A DNA stretch of 60,030 nt. It comes from Igneacidithiobacillus sp041146875. Its GTDB lineage: Bacteria > Pseudomonadota > Gammaproteobacteria > Acidithiobacillales > Acidithiobacillaceae. Positions 17,901-25,439 of the stretch are shown here, piece by piece. Numbering within the stretch: position 1 is the first letter of the stretch; every line of letters starts with the position of its first letter. The DNA is taken from assembly GCF_041146875.1 (NCBI RefSeq), contig NZ_JBFRXP010000018.1, positions 1 through 60,030 of the forward strand. Direction: 5' to 3'. Position numbers and translations under genes: made by a program. The notes beneath the pieces are model-generated. The model was not told where the DNA came from. It saw only the letters and a list, made by a program, of their open reading frames with translations, and ran no database searches.

Positions 17901-18126
17901 CCAGCAGGCCGTCAACAATACCAAGGAACAGTTCGCCAACTCCCCCGATCTGGACCGCCTCATCCTGGATGCGGTCATGGACGCGCTGTCCTCCTTCACG
18001 GCCATGAGCAAGCAGGCCCTGGAATCCGCGCGCATCCGCCTGGAACTGAAGGAAATCCTGCTCGGCCCGGCGGGCCTCTATGAAGCGCTGAAGGCCAAGG
18101 GAACAGGCGGGATGGAGCATGGTTGA
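14953..18126 (+). CDS. hsdR: Type I restriction-modification endonuclease/translocase subunit HsdR
   Basis: The motor and nuclease subunit that cuts unmodified DNA after ATP-driven translocation. The N-terminal nuclease domain carries the PD-(D/E)xK-type element with TIEIKTDY (about residues 158-168). The helicase domain shows the Walker A motif SAGSGKTH (about 315-322), the DEAH box (about 427) and a later FQTGFDEPLL...QTLSRLNRAHPGKD segment typical of HsdR motif VI. The length of 1057 residues is normal. It closes the six-gene operon, 46 bases after the antitoxin-like gene, and ends in front of a non-coding boundary region. Confidence 0.93.
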   Translation: MPIHTESRLESEICADMAALGWLYTPPDASHISPDAPRYDREHALFPDDLHAWIEASQPDAWARIVKTHGANAMNEVVDRLRKTLDTHGTLHVLRHGFEMLGLRHPVSVVQFRPALAMNADLQARHAANRLRVVRQVRYSLHNGNCIDLVLFLNSLPMATIEIKTDYTQAVEDAEYQYKSDRLPKVPGKNAIEPLLSFPGGALVHFALSNSEVRMSTRLDGMKTRFLPFNQGNQGAAGNPPNPNGFATDYLWKEVWARDSWLDILGRYLVPVKNEKKQLAGWIFPRYHQLDATRKVVAAVLRDGPGDKYLIQHSAGSGKTHSIAWTAHFLADLHDADNAKVFDSVIVVSDRTVLDDQLQEALSAHERTRGVVALVKGDGGSKSRELSEALAANKKIIACTLQTFPFALEKVRELAATEGKRFAVIADEAHSSQSNETAARLKVILSGDVEMEMDESEEISVEDLLDAQLGAQMQAKAAGKASGITYVAFTATPKDKTLQLFGTRPDPARPPADDNVPRPFHVYSMRQAIEEGFILDVLRNYTSYKMAFQLAHAGNGSDGKASPVVDESTAKAGIMGWVRLHEYNIAQHVQIVVEHFRTLVEPLLGGQAKAMVVTNSRLEAVRWQRAMQKYIAGKGYRLNTLVAFSGEVIDAESSPDPLSEHSTLLNPHLNSQGIRQAFMSRGGQRGDYAILLVANKFQTGFDEPLLCGMYVHKRLDGIQAVQTLSRLNRAHPGKDTTYVLDFVNDPAEILAAFKPYFETAELDGVTDPHLIYDLRAKLDAQGYYAETEVNAVAEAVLLGKQQSQVDAALVYVSNRLLGQFHAAKTAFQAHDPDSEAAGAAKARMDALWLFKRDIATFVRLYGFLCQIFNYGNTAIEKRAIFYKLLHRLLTFDRDMETVDLSALALTHYTVQDLGMAHLSLSGGEPIKPTRPGEGQVRDPHRESLDAIIGKINDLFVGEISEHDKLVYVNDVIKGKLLDCEILIQQAVNNTKEQFANSPDLDRLILDAVMDALSSFTAMSKQALESARIRLELKEILLGPAGLYEALKAKGTGGMEHG

Positions 18127-18444
18127 TGTGCCACCCCCTGCCTGAGCATCATGGATAAGCTCATGTCAGGCCCAGGGCCACAACCCAGAGCCCGATCCCA
18201 CTCAGCGGCTGAGAATGGCCACTCCGAAAAGCCAAACCCCTCTGGTCAAAGCGGTAGGTAGCTCCACTGGTCCGTTGCCTTGGCCTTCTCCCGCACGGCT
18301 TCGTTCTTGGCCAGCAGCACCTCGTTCATCAGATGCGTATACGGTAACTGAGCGGCGTATCTGGCAAACAGTGAGTCCCTCTGCGAACACTTAAATGCTA
18401 TCATCGCGCCCATCGTCTTTGCTTGCCACCCGTCGGAGTTCACC
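18127..18444. other. Intergenic boundary of the restriction island
   Basis: Between hsdR and ybiT lie 318 bases without an intact gene. They contain a short inverted repeat CTCAGC/GCTGAG without a T-tract, and on the minus strand the remnant described at 18246-18335. I found no copy of the tRNA-Phe 3' end and no integrase remnant. Confidence 0.6.
18246..18335 (-). pseudogene. Remnant of a DUF4337-type membrane protein gene
   Basis: An uninterrupted minus-strand stretch encodes about 29 residues including NEVLLAKNEAVREKAKATDQ followed by WSYLP. This closely recalls the segment after the first membrane helix of DUF4337-domain proteins, where the text normally continues WxYYQAK. The frame stops right there and nothing recognisable precedes it, so this is a gene scrap left at the edge of the inserted restriction operon. 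Recognition is from memory of the family and needs a profile search. Confidence 0.45.
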
Positions 18445-20070
18445 GTGCTCAGCACCCATCAATTGACCATGCAGTTTGGTTCCAAGCCCCTGTTTGAGAA
18501 TGTCAGCGTCGAGTTTGGGGATGGCAATCGCTATGGTCTGATCGGCGCCAATGGGAGTGGCAAGACCACCTTGATGAAGATTCTTGGGGGTGATCTGGAA
18601 CCCAGCTCTGGCAATGTCAGCCTGAGCAGTGGTGAACGCTTGGGCAAATTGCGTCAGGATCAGTTTGCCTTTGAGGGCTACACCGTGTTGGATGCGGTCA
18701 TGATGGGACATGCCGAGTTTTGGCAGGTAAAGCAGGAGCGTGATCGTCTCTATAGCCTTGGCGAACTCAATATCGAGGATGGTATGGCCATCGCCCAGAT
18801 CGAGGGGGACTACGCCGAACTCGATGGCTACTCTGCCGAGGCGCGGGCGGGGGAATTGCTGATTGGCGTTGGTATCCCCCTGGAACAACATCAGGGATTG
18901 ATGTCCGCTGTTGCCCCAGGCTGGAAATTGCGCGTGCTCCTCGCCCAGGCGCTCTTTGCCGATCCGGACATTCTGCTGCTCGACGAGCCTACCAACAACC
19001 TGGATATCCATACCATTCAGTGGCTGGAAGAATTGCTCGCTACCATCAACAGCACCATTATTATCATTTCCCACGATCGCCATTTTTTGAATAGCGTGTG
19101 CACGCACATGGCCGACCTGGATTACGGCGAACTACGCATCTATCCTGGCAATTATGATGAATATATGCGCGCCTCGACCTTGGTGCGTGAGCAATTGCTG
19201 GCAGAGAATGACAAAAAACGCGAAAAGATGGCGGAGTTACAAACCTTCGTCAGCCGGTTTTCTGCCAATGCTTCCAAGGCTAAGCAGGCGACTTCCCGTG
19301 CCCGACAATTGGAAAAAATCGAGTTGGAAGAGGTCAAACCCTCGAGCCGCCAGAGTCCGTACCTGGTATTTCAACAAGAGCGCAAGTTATACCGTCATGC
19401 CCTGGATGGCAAAGATTTGCGCAAAGGCTTTGCAGAGTTGCCGCTGTTTCACAATCTGCGCCTGCACATCGAAGCAGGAGAACGGGTGGCGATCATCGGT
19501 GCCAACGGCCTGGGAAAAACCACCCTACTCCGTTGCCTACTTGGCGAAATGGCGCTCGACGCTGGCGTGATCAAGTGGGCCGAGAATGCCAAAGTTGGCT
19601 ACTTTGCCCAGGATTATGCTGCGGAATTTACCGAAGAGCTCAGCCTGTTCGAATGGATGAGCCAATGGCGCAGCGAAAAAGACGATGACCAGACCATCCG
19701 TGGTGTACTAGGGCGGCTGCTTTTCGGGCAGGATCAGGTAGACCGCAAGGTACAGGTGCTTTCTGGTGGCGAAAAAGGGCGCATGTTGTTCGGCAAGCTC
19801 ACCTTACAAAAGCCCAATGTTCTGATCCTCGACGAACCCACCAACCATTTGGATATGGAATCTATCGAGTCGTTGAATAATGCCCTGGAAAAATTTGACG
19901 GAACGCTAATTTTCGTTAGTCATGATCGGGAGTTTGTCTCGTCTTTGGCCACCCGCATTATCGAATTCACTCCCCAAGGGATCGAAGACTTTAAGGGTAG
20001 CTATGAAGACTATCTGCGCGGCCAGCAAAATAGCAAAGTCGTCCAGAAAAAGGTGGGGAAAGGACGGTGA
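18445..20070 (+). CDS. ybiT: ABC-F family ATPase YbiT
   Basis: A soluble tandem ATPase of the ABC-F family that acts on ribosomes rather than membranes. The first nucleotide-binding domain has GANGSGKTT, the signature-like VAPGWKLRVLLAQAL and LLLDEPTNNLDIHTI; the second has GANGLGKTT, VLSGGEKGRMLFGKL and LILDEPTNHLDMESIESLN. The linker between them is charged and helical (FVSRFSANASKAKQATSRAR). Similarity to E. coli YbiT as I know it is very high over the whole length (541 residues). The start is GTG, preceded by CGGAG. Two small genes of unknown role follow on the same strand. Confidence 0.92.
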   Translation: MLSTHQLTMQFGSKPLFENVSVEFGDGNRYGLIGANGSGKTTLMKILGGDLEPSSGNVSLSSGERLGKLRQDQFAFEGYTVLDAVMMGHAEFWQVKQERDRLYSLGELNIEDGMAIAQIEGDYAELDGYSAEARAGELLIGVGIPLEQHQGLMSAVAPGWKLRVLLAQALFADPDILLLDEPTNNLDIHTIQWLEELLATINSTIIIISHDRHFLNSVCTHMADLDYGELRIYPGNYDEYMRASTLVREQLLAENDKKREKMAELQTFVSRFSANASKAKQATSRARQLEKIELEEVKPSSRQSPYLVFQQERKLYRHALDGKDLRKGFAELPLFHNLRLHIEAGERVAIIGANGLGKTTLLRCLLGEMALDAGVIKWAENAKVGYFAQDYAAEFTEELSLFEWMSQWRSEKDDDQTIRGVLGRLLFGQDQVDRKVQVLSGGEKGRMLFGKLTLQKPNVLILDEPTNHLDMESIESLNNALEKFDGTLIFVSHDREFVSSLATRIIEFTPQGIEDFKGSYEDYLRGQQNSKVVQKKVGKGR

Positions 20071-20128
20071 GCGCAAAATTTCGGCCATCCTTGAAACTCT
20101 GTTGGAAAATCGCACTCCAAAAAGTGCG

Positions 20129-20266
20129 ATGACGAAAGACTCTTCCTATGCTGAGGCGCGGGCCTTACTCAAGTTATTATTGATCAGCGGTGCCATCACG
20201 CTGGCCAGTGCCGCGGTTATCGTCGTACTCTGGTGGCTCTACGCTGGCCCTGGAATCGCTGGATGA
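20129..20266 (+). CDS. Small single-pass membrane peptide (45 residues)
   Basis: A candidate small membrane protein: a short hydrophilic start (MTKDSSYAEARALLK) and one long hydrophobic helix through TLASAAVIVVLWWLYAGP. It sits 58 bases after ybiT and ends four bases before the next start, an arrangement that suggests real translation. No convincing ribosome site is visible and I recognise no family. Confidence 0.45.
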   Translation: MTKDSSYAEARALLKLLLISGAITLASAAVIVVLWWLYAGPGIAG

Positions 20267-20270
20267 AAGT

Positions 20271-20648
20271 ATGCTAAAGACCTGTGGAGACGCCCAATAC
20301 CGCTACCTGGACATGCGCGAAGCAGAGCCAGGCGATCGCTTCTTTCACCTGCGTCATCAACCCTATAGCGATGTGGTTTCGGCGATAGAGTCGGTCGAAG
20401 TCGTAACGGTAGATGACAAAACCCTGCACTGCCGGGTGGCAGGACAAAGCAAGCTCTGGAAACTACGGCGCCAGGAGGAACAGATCCATTGTTATGTGGC
20501 CGAAGATCCGCTCTTTCAGCAGCTCTATTACACGTTTATCCGCGCGCAGCGGATACAGCAGGTACAAGATTGGATTCGTCACGCGCCCCCGGAGCGCTTC
20601 GATGAAGAGGTCCTCCAGGCGATCGAGCACTGGCACGGTCAAAAGTAA
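20271..20648 (+). CDS. Hypothetical cytoplasmic protein (125 residues)
   Basis: A soluble protein with no signal peptide or membrane segment, of a family I do not recognise. The middle region alternates hydrophobic and charged residues like a small beta barrel (VVTVDDKTLHCRVAGQSKLW). The C-terminal third is helical and charged. The ATG lies four bases after the preceding membrane peptide's stop, and GGATGAAAG serves as ribosome site. Gene order ybiT - membrane peptide - this gene suggests a short operon. Confidence 0.6.
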   Translation: MLKTCGDAQYRYLDMREAEPGDRFFHLRHQPYSDVVSAIESVEVVTVDDKTLHCRVAGQSKLWKLRRQEEQIHCYVAEDPLFQQLYYTFIRAQRIQQVQDWIRHAPPERFDEEVLQAIEHWHGQK

Positions 20649-20769
20649 GTTCCGTGCTGCTTGGCACCGGTCCTGCCGGCACCGCTACCGTTGCAAGTAG
20701 CGATAGCAGTATGCCACTCCATGCTGAAGTGGCCATACGGTTTGGGGCGAACACGGAGTCGAACACGCC

Positions 20770-20798
20770 TTGACTTTCGGGGGGGTTCTCCTTATCTT
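20770..20798 (+). promoter_or_regulatory. Promoter for rpmH-rnpA
   Basis: TTGACT (20770-20775) and TATCTT (20793-20798) are separated by 17 bases and lie 34 bases before the rpmH start, matching the sigma-70 pattern. Confidence 0.6.
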
Positions 20799-20831
20799 CT
20801 GTGCCCTTACGAAATTTTGGGGTAGATCATC

Positions 20832-20966
20832 ATGAAGCGCACTTTTCAGCCTAGCGTCGTGCATCGCAAGCGCACCCACGGTTTTCGCGCCCGCATGGCG
20901 ACCAAGTCTGGCCGCCTAGTGCTCAAGCGGCGGCGCGCCAAGGGCCGGTACAAGCTCTGCCCCTGA
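20832..20966 (+). CDS. rpmH: 50S ribosomal protein L34
   Basis: A 44-residue, strongly basic ribosomal protein of the large subunit. It begins MKRTFQPSVVHRKRTHGFRA and continues with RMATKSGRLVLKRRRAKGR, the L34 consensus. GGGGTAG before the ATG is the ribosome site. rnpA follows after three bases, the near-universal rpmH-rnpA arrangement. Confidence 0.98.
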   Translation: MKRTFQPSVVHRKRTHGFRARMATKSGRLVLKRRRAKGRYKLCP

Positions 20967-20969
20967 GGC

Positions 20970-21299
20970 ATGAGCAGCCAGGCGTTTACCCGTAACGACC
21001 GCCTGCGCAACAAAGCCGAGATCCGGCAGGCCTTGCGCGAGGGGAAGAAGCGTAGTTTTCCCGAGCTGGTTTTTTACCGCCTGGACAACGACCTTGGCCA
21101 TGCCCGGATCGGCTTCGCGGTCAGTCGCAAGGTGGGCAAAGCCGTGTACCGAAATCGCCTCAAACGGCGCCTGCGCGAAGCCTTTCGCTTAAGCACCGGG
21201 CGCTCGTTGTCTTGTGATCTCATGGTGGTGGCACGACCGGCAGCGCGTGATGCGGATTATGCCGCGCTGCGTCAACGTCTGGACAGCGTGTTGCGTTGA
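20970..21299 (+). CDS. rnpA: Ribonuclease P protein component
   Basis: The protein subunit of RNase P, which trims tRNA 5' ends. The conserved basic helix RIGFAVSRKVGKAVYRNRLKRRLREAFR is present (first part RIGFAVSRKVGKAVYRNR). The length of 109 residues is slightly short but normal. Its TGA overlaps the yidD start (TGATG). Confidence 0.95.
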   Translation: MSSQAFTRNDRLRNKAEIRQALREGKKRSFPELVFYRLDNDLGHARIGFAVSRKVGKAVYRNRLKRRLREAFRLSTGRSLSCDLMVVARPAARDADYAALRQRLDSVLR

Positions 21300-21517
21300 T
21301 GCGAATGCTGCGTCGTGCCGTTATCCTTCTGATACACGGCTACCAACTCGTCTTGAGCCCCTTTCTCGGGCAGAATTGCCGCTACCATCCAACCTGTTCG
21401 CATTACACCTGCGAGGCCATTGAGCGCTACGGTGTCTTGCGTGGTGGCTGGATGGGCATCAAACGCATCGCTCGCTGTCATCCTTTTCACCCGGGGGGGT
21501 ACGACCCCGTCCCCTGA
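21299..21517 (+). CDS. yidD: Membrane protein insertion efficiency factor YidD
   Basis: A small membrane-associated protein that assists insertion of inner-membrane proteins with YidC. YQLVLSPFLGQNCRYHPTCS and GVLRGGWMGIKRIARCHPF are the family signatures. The ATG at 21299 overlaps the rnpA stop by one base; a TTG one codon earlier is also possible. It sits between rnpA and yidC as usual. Confidence 0.95.
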   Translation: MRMLRRAVILLIHGYQLVLSPFLGQNCRYHPTCSHYTCEAIERYGVLRGGWMGIKRIARCHPFHPGGYDPVP

Positions 21518-21531
21518 GTTTACGGAGCCCC

Positions 21532-23133
21532 ATGGATAGCCAACGTACCATCCTTGCCGTCGTCCTCTCGATCATCGTCCTGGTACTCTTCGAGTGGCTT
21601 GTACCCCATCCCAAGCCCAGCCCCAAACCGACGCCTACCGCAGTCACGCAGTCGGTGGCCAAGCCGGCGGCGGCGACAACGTCATCTGCCGCCATTACCA
21701 GCAGCCCTGTCGCGCCCAGCGCCATACCCGTGGTGACGAGTACAGCGGTCGGGGAGGGACCCAGTGTCGCCTTTCAGACAGTGCTGTATAGCGGCAGGAT
21801 TTATCTACAGGGTGGTGACATCCAGAACCTCGGTCTGCGGGACTATCCCATCGCCGTCGACAACAAGGCTCCCTATCCCATCCTCGATAGCAGCGCGGCG
21901 CGGCTCACCGCGCAGCAGAGCGGTTTCATCGACGCCGGTGGTCAGACACTACGTCCGGATTTCAGCGCGCCAAAGACTGTCAGCGACGGCGAACCCATTA
22001 CGCTAAGTGGGCAGGCTGGCCCACTCAAGATTGAGAAAACCTTTTCTTTCGAGCCACATACGTATGTGGTGAACGAGGACATCCGTGTCACCAACACGGG
22101 CAAAGAGCCTTGGAAAGGCAGCTATTTCGATCAGATCCTGCGCAACGATCGCACCCAGAGCCATTGGTTCATGTCGATCTTTACCGGTACGGTCTTGATG
22201 CACAATGGCAATCTCAGCGAAAAGGGGTTTTCCGATATTCGTGATCATCCCGAGCAGCATGGTGGTCCCGGCTGGGCGGGGATGACCGATCACTACTTTT
22301 TGCAGGCGGTGCTACCGGAATCACACGCATCTGTGCAACTGTATGCGCGTCCGGAGGGTGGCAACTATGCCGCTGGCGTGCAGCAAGCGCTGCCCACGTT
22401 GCAGCCAGGACAGAGCTATACCCTGCACCAGCAGCTTTTCCTGGGACCAAAGCAACAGAATCAACTGGCGGCCCTGGGCCGCGGCCTGGAACAGACGGTC
22501 GATTATGGCTGGTTCTCGATCGTTGCCGAACCCATGCATGGGGTGCTCAACTGGTTTCACTCTTGGGCCGGCAACTGGGGCCTCGCAATCATCCTCTTGG
22601 TCGTAGCGGTGAAGATCATCTTTTTCTATCCCTCCGCCATTAGCTACCGCTCGATGGCCAACATGCGCAAGCTGCAACCGAAACTTGAGCAAATCAAGAA
22701 GGAATGTGGCGACGACAAACAGAAGATGGGCGCCAAGATGATGGAGCTGTACCGCACGGAGAAGGTCAACCCCATGGCCGGCTGCCTGCCCATCGTCATC
22801 CAGATGCCGGTGTTCATTGCCCTGTATTGGGTGCTAGTGGAGAGCGTGTCGCTGCGGCAAGCGCCATTTATTCTCTGGATTCATGATCTGGCGGTGCCCG
22901 ATCCCTACTACATTCTGCCGCTGCTGATGGGCATCAGCATGTTCTTGCAGCAGCGTCTGAACCCGGCGCCGATGGACCCGGTGCAGAAAAAGATCATGTC
23001 GATTTTGCCCGTCGCCTTCGCCATTTTCTTCTCCTTCTTTCCCGCGGGCCTGGTCCTGTACTGGCTGACCAACAACGTGGTCTCCATTGGTCAGCAATAC
23101 CTGATCACCCGCCACGTCATGAAAGAGCGCTAG
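21532..23133 (+). CDS. yidC: Membrane protein insertase YidC
   Basis: Inserts and folds inner-membrane proteins, alone or with SecYEG. An N-terminal signal-anchor (about residues 5-23) is followed by a proline/alanine-rich linker, the large periplasmic beta domain (about 75-330), and the conserved five-helix core from WFHSWAGNWGLAIILLVVAV to the end, including MGAKMMELYRTEKVNPMAGC and the PAGLVLYWLTNN motif. The length of 533 residues is typical for Gram-negative YidC. It is followed after one base by mnmE. Confidence 0.96.
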   Translation: MDSQRTILAVVLSIIVLVLFEWLVPHPKPSPKPTPTAVTQSVAKPAAATTSSAAITSSPVAPSAIPVVTSTAVGEGPSVAFQTVLYSGRIYLQGGDIQNLGLRDYPIAVDNKAPYPILDSSAARLTAQQSGFIDAGGQTLRPDFSAPKTVSDGEPITLSGQAGPLKIEKTFSFEPHTYVVNEDIRVTNTGKEPWKGSYFDQILRNDRTQSHWFMSIFTGTVLMHNGNLSEKGFSDIRDHPEQHGGPGWAGMTDHYFLQAVLPESHASVQLYARPEGGNYAAGVQQALPTLQPGQSYTLHQQLFLGPKQQNQLAALGRGLEQTVDYGWFSIVAEPMHGVLNWFHSWAGNWGLAIILLVVAVKIIFFYPSAISYRSMANMRKLQPKLEQIKKECGDDKQKMGAKMMELYRTEKVNPMAGCLPIVIQMPVFIALYWVLVESVSLRQAPFILWIHDLAVPDPYYILPLLMGISMFLQQRLNPAPMDPVQKKIMSILPVAFAIFFSFFPAGLVLYWLTNNVVSIGQQYLITRHVMKER

Positions 23134-23134
23134 A

Positions 23135-24499
23135 GTGGCGCGCCGCGGGCGCTACCAACTGGGCGACACGATTGTCGCCATCGCCACCCCCCCGGGCGAA
23201 GGAGGCATTGGCATCCTGCGCCTTTCCGGCCCGTCTGCCCTGGCGATTGCCAACGCCCTTTGTGGCCTAACCGACGGGCAGCGATGGCGTGCGCGGCATG
23301 CCTACTTACGGCAATTTCTCCAAACGGCAGATGAGCGCATCGACCACGGTATCGCGCTCTATTTTCCCGCGCCGCACAGCTACACCGGCGAGGACGTGGT
23401 GGAGCTGCAGGGGCATGGTAGCCCGGTGATTCTCGGAATCCTGCTCGAACATGCCGTGCGCCTAGGCGCGCGTCCAGCCCGTGCCGGTGAGTTCAGCGAG
23501 CGCGCCTTCCTCAATGGTCGTCTCGACCTGGCCCAGGCCGAGGCCGTGGCCGACCTGATCCATGCCCGTAGCCAATCCCAGGCGCGCGCCGCCATCGCGA
23601 GTCTGGAGGGGCGTTTTTCAGCGGCCATCAATAGTCTACGCGCCGCCATCCTCAGCGCCCTGGCCCTGGCCGAAGCCGGCCTTGATTTTAGCGAGGAGGA
23701 CCTCGGCGAGGAACATCAGCAGGCACTGAGCGCGCAGGTAGAAGAGCTACAGACCTGTCTGACGGCAATTTTGGAACAAAGTCGTGCGGGTGCGCGCCTG
23801 GCGCGCGGGGCACGGATTCTCCTCATCGGCCGCCCCAATGTCGGCAAATCCAGCCTGCTCAATGCCTTGGCCGGGCGCGACTCCGCCATCGTCACGCCCA
23901 TCCCCGGCACCACCCGCGACATTCTGCGCGAAGAACTAGAGCTGGGTGGCTTGCCCCTGGAATTACTGGATACCGCCGGGCTGCGCGATAGCACGGACCC
24001 GGTGGAACAAGAGGGCATCCGCCGCAGCCGTGCCCTGCTGGACAGCGCCGAAGAGATCCTGCTTCTACTCGACGCCAGTCAGGGTTGGCAGGAAGAGGAT
24101 GCGCAGCTATTGGCAGGGCTCGATGCGCAGCGTTGCACCCTGCTGTGGAACAAGATCGACCTCTGTCCAGAATTTGTCGCCCCGGATTCGGGGATCCCCG
24201 CACTGTGTATCTCTGCCAGCGTCGGGGCTGGGCTGGAGGAACTTCGCGCCCATCTTCAGCAACGGCTAGGCGGCAATGAGCACAGCGGCTGGGCGGCGCG
24301 GCAGCGCCATCTCCTGGCGCTGGAGGCGGCTCTGAGCCACCTGCACGAGGCCGCTGACAGCCTACATCACCCCGCTGCCGAGGAATTGCTTGCTCAGGGT
24401 CTGCGGGAAGCTGCCGACGCCCTCGGACAAATCACCGGCGTTGTCGATGTCGAGGAGATCCTGGGTGAGATCTTTTCGCGCTTTTGCATCGGCAAGTAA
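23135..24499 (+). CDS. mnmE: tRNA uridine-5-carboxymethylaminomethyl(34) synthesis GTPase MnmE
   Basis: With MnmG it modifies the wobble uridine of several tRNAs. The N-terminal tetrahydrofolate-binding domain begins GDTIVAIATPPGEGGIGILR. The G domain has GRPNVGKSS, the switch sequence TTRD, DTAGLRD and NKID. The protein ends in CIGK, the catalytic C-terminal motif of the family. It has 454 residues and a GTG start. It closes the rpmH-mnmE block. Confidence 0.96.
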   Translation: MARRGRYQLGDTIVAIATPPGEGGIGILRLSGPSALAIANALCGLTDGQRWRARHAYLRQFLQTADERIDHGIALYFPAPHSYTGEDVVELQGHGSPVILGILLEHAVRLGARPARAGEFSERAFLNGRLDLAQAEAVADLIHARSQSQARAAIASLEGRFSAAINSLRAAILSALALAEAGLDFSEEDLGEEHQQALSAQVEELQTCLTAILEQSRAGARLARGARILLIGRPNVGKSSLLNALAGRDSAIVTPIPGTTRDILREELELGGLPLELLDTAGLRDSTDPVEQEGIRRSRALLDSAEEILLLLDASQGWQEEDAQLLAGLDAQRCTLLWNKIDLCPEFVAPDSGIPALCISASVGAGLEELRAHLQQRLGGNEHSGWAARQRHLLALEAALSHLHEAADSLHHPAAEELLAQGLREAADALGQITGVVDVEEILGEIFSRFCIGK

Positions 24500-24563
24500 G
24501 CTTTTTGTCAGAGATACGCATCTCGACTATCCTGTACCGCATCACCGATCGCCGGAGAACATC

Positions 24564-25058
24564 ATGCACAAAAGGGAATTCCTGCGCCTCACGGCGATGG
24601 GAAGCAGCCTCGCCCTCGGGGCATCGCTTATCGGCACGCGCATCGCCCTCGCCGCCAATGCCCAAGGCTGGCCCGCGGAGTCCTTCGCCGCCACTAGTGT
24701 CGATCGGGTCTTGCAAGAACTCTTTCAAATGCGCGACCTGACGATATCTGAACGGGTGCACGTCCAGATACCTGCGGAAGTCGACGATGCCCTCACGGTG
24801 CCGGTCTCGGTGTCCGTTGATCATCCCATGCGCGACGACGACTACATCGCCCGTATCTATCTGCTCGTCGATCACAATCCCACGCCGTTGGCGAGCATCT
24901 TTCATTGCAGTCCGGCTAACGGCAAAGCCGCTTGCTACCAGCGCATCAAGATCCTACATGACAGCCAGGTGCGCGTGATTGCACAGAGCAACCGCGGCGA
25001 TATCCTCGCCGCCAAACCGCACGGGGTACGCATTCGGAGCACGGGAGCGACGCAATGA
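24564..25058 (+). CDS. SoxY-like protein lacking the C-terminal carrier cysteine
   Basis: A periplasmic protein of the SoxY family. Residues about 1-31 form a signal peptide of twin-arginine-like or Sec type (KREFLRLTAMGSSLALGASL). The mature part follows SoxY: RVLQELFQMRDL, VHVQIPAEVDDALTVPVSVS and DDYIARIYLLVDHNPTPLASIF. True SoxY ends in GGCGG, whose cysteine carries the sulfur substrate; here the protein ends GVRIRSTGATQ and no other frame restores the motif. Two cysteines lie further inside (HCSPANGKAAC). A GGAG site precedes the ATG. It overlaps the SoxZ-like gene by four bases. Confidence 0.8.
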   Translation: MHKREFLRLTAMGSSLALGASLIGTRIALAANAQGWPAESFAATSVDRVLQELFQMRDLTISERVHVQIPAEVDDALTVPVSVSVDHPMRDDDYIARIYLLVDHNPTPLASIFHCSPANGKAACYQRIKILHDSQVRVIAQSNRGDILAAKPHGVRIRSTGATQ

Positions 25059-25399
25059 GCATACTCGCCAATATGGGTAGTCGACTGACACGCAATTTTG
25101 GCGAGGTTCAGATCGGGCTTCCAAAACAAGCGAAGAAAGGCGAGATCATCGAGATCCGGGCGTTAATCCTGCACCCCTCGCAAGACGAGACGGAAGGGAA
25201 GAAAATTTTCATCGAAGAGGTGACCTTTACCTTCGATGGCAAAGCCTTCTGCCATTTCGATTGCTCCAGTATGGGCAGCGCGAATCCCTATCTGGCCGTA
25301 CCGCTACGTGCCGAAAAAAGCGGTCTGGTTACGGTGCGCTGGCGCAACAACCAGGGGCACACCAGTTCCGGTCAAAAGAGCCTGCGCGTTACCGATTAA
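25055..25399 (+). CDS. SoxZ-like protein
   Basis: The partner of the preceding SoxY-like protein. KQAKKGEIIEIRALILHP and the immunoglobulin-like end FIEEVTFTFDGKAF...SANPYLAVPLRAEKSGLVTVRW match SoxZ. The length of 114 residues is normal. In sulfur oxidisers SoxYZ is the heterodimeric carrier of thiosulfate oxidation, but no soxA, B, C, D or X lies in this window. The ATGA overlap makes co-translation likely. The role without a carrier cysteine is open. Confidence 0.8.
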   Translation: MSILANMGSRLTRNFGEVQIGLPKQAKKGEIIEIRALILHPSQDETEGKKIFIEEVTFTFDGKAFCHFDCSSMGSANPYLAVPLRAEKSGLVTVRWRNNQGHTSSGQKSLRVTD

Positions 25400-25439
25400 A
25401 AAAGGGGGCATGGCCAATCTTGGGCTTTTCAAGAGGCGA

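Noticed and set aside
18127..18200. Search for a duplicate of the tRNA-Phe 3' end as right attachment site
   Set aside because: Only an 8-base GCCCAGGG match is present, which is the kind of match expected by chance in GC-rich DNA.
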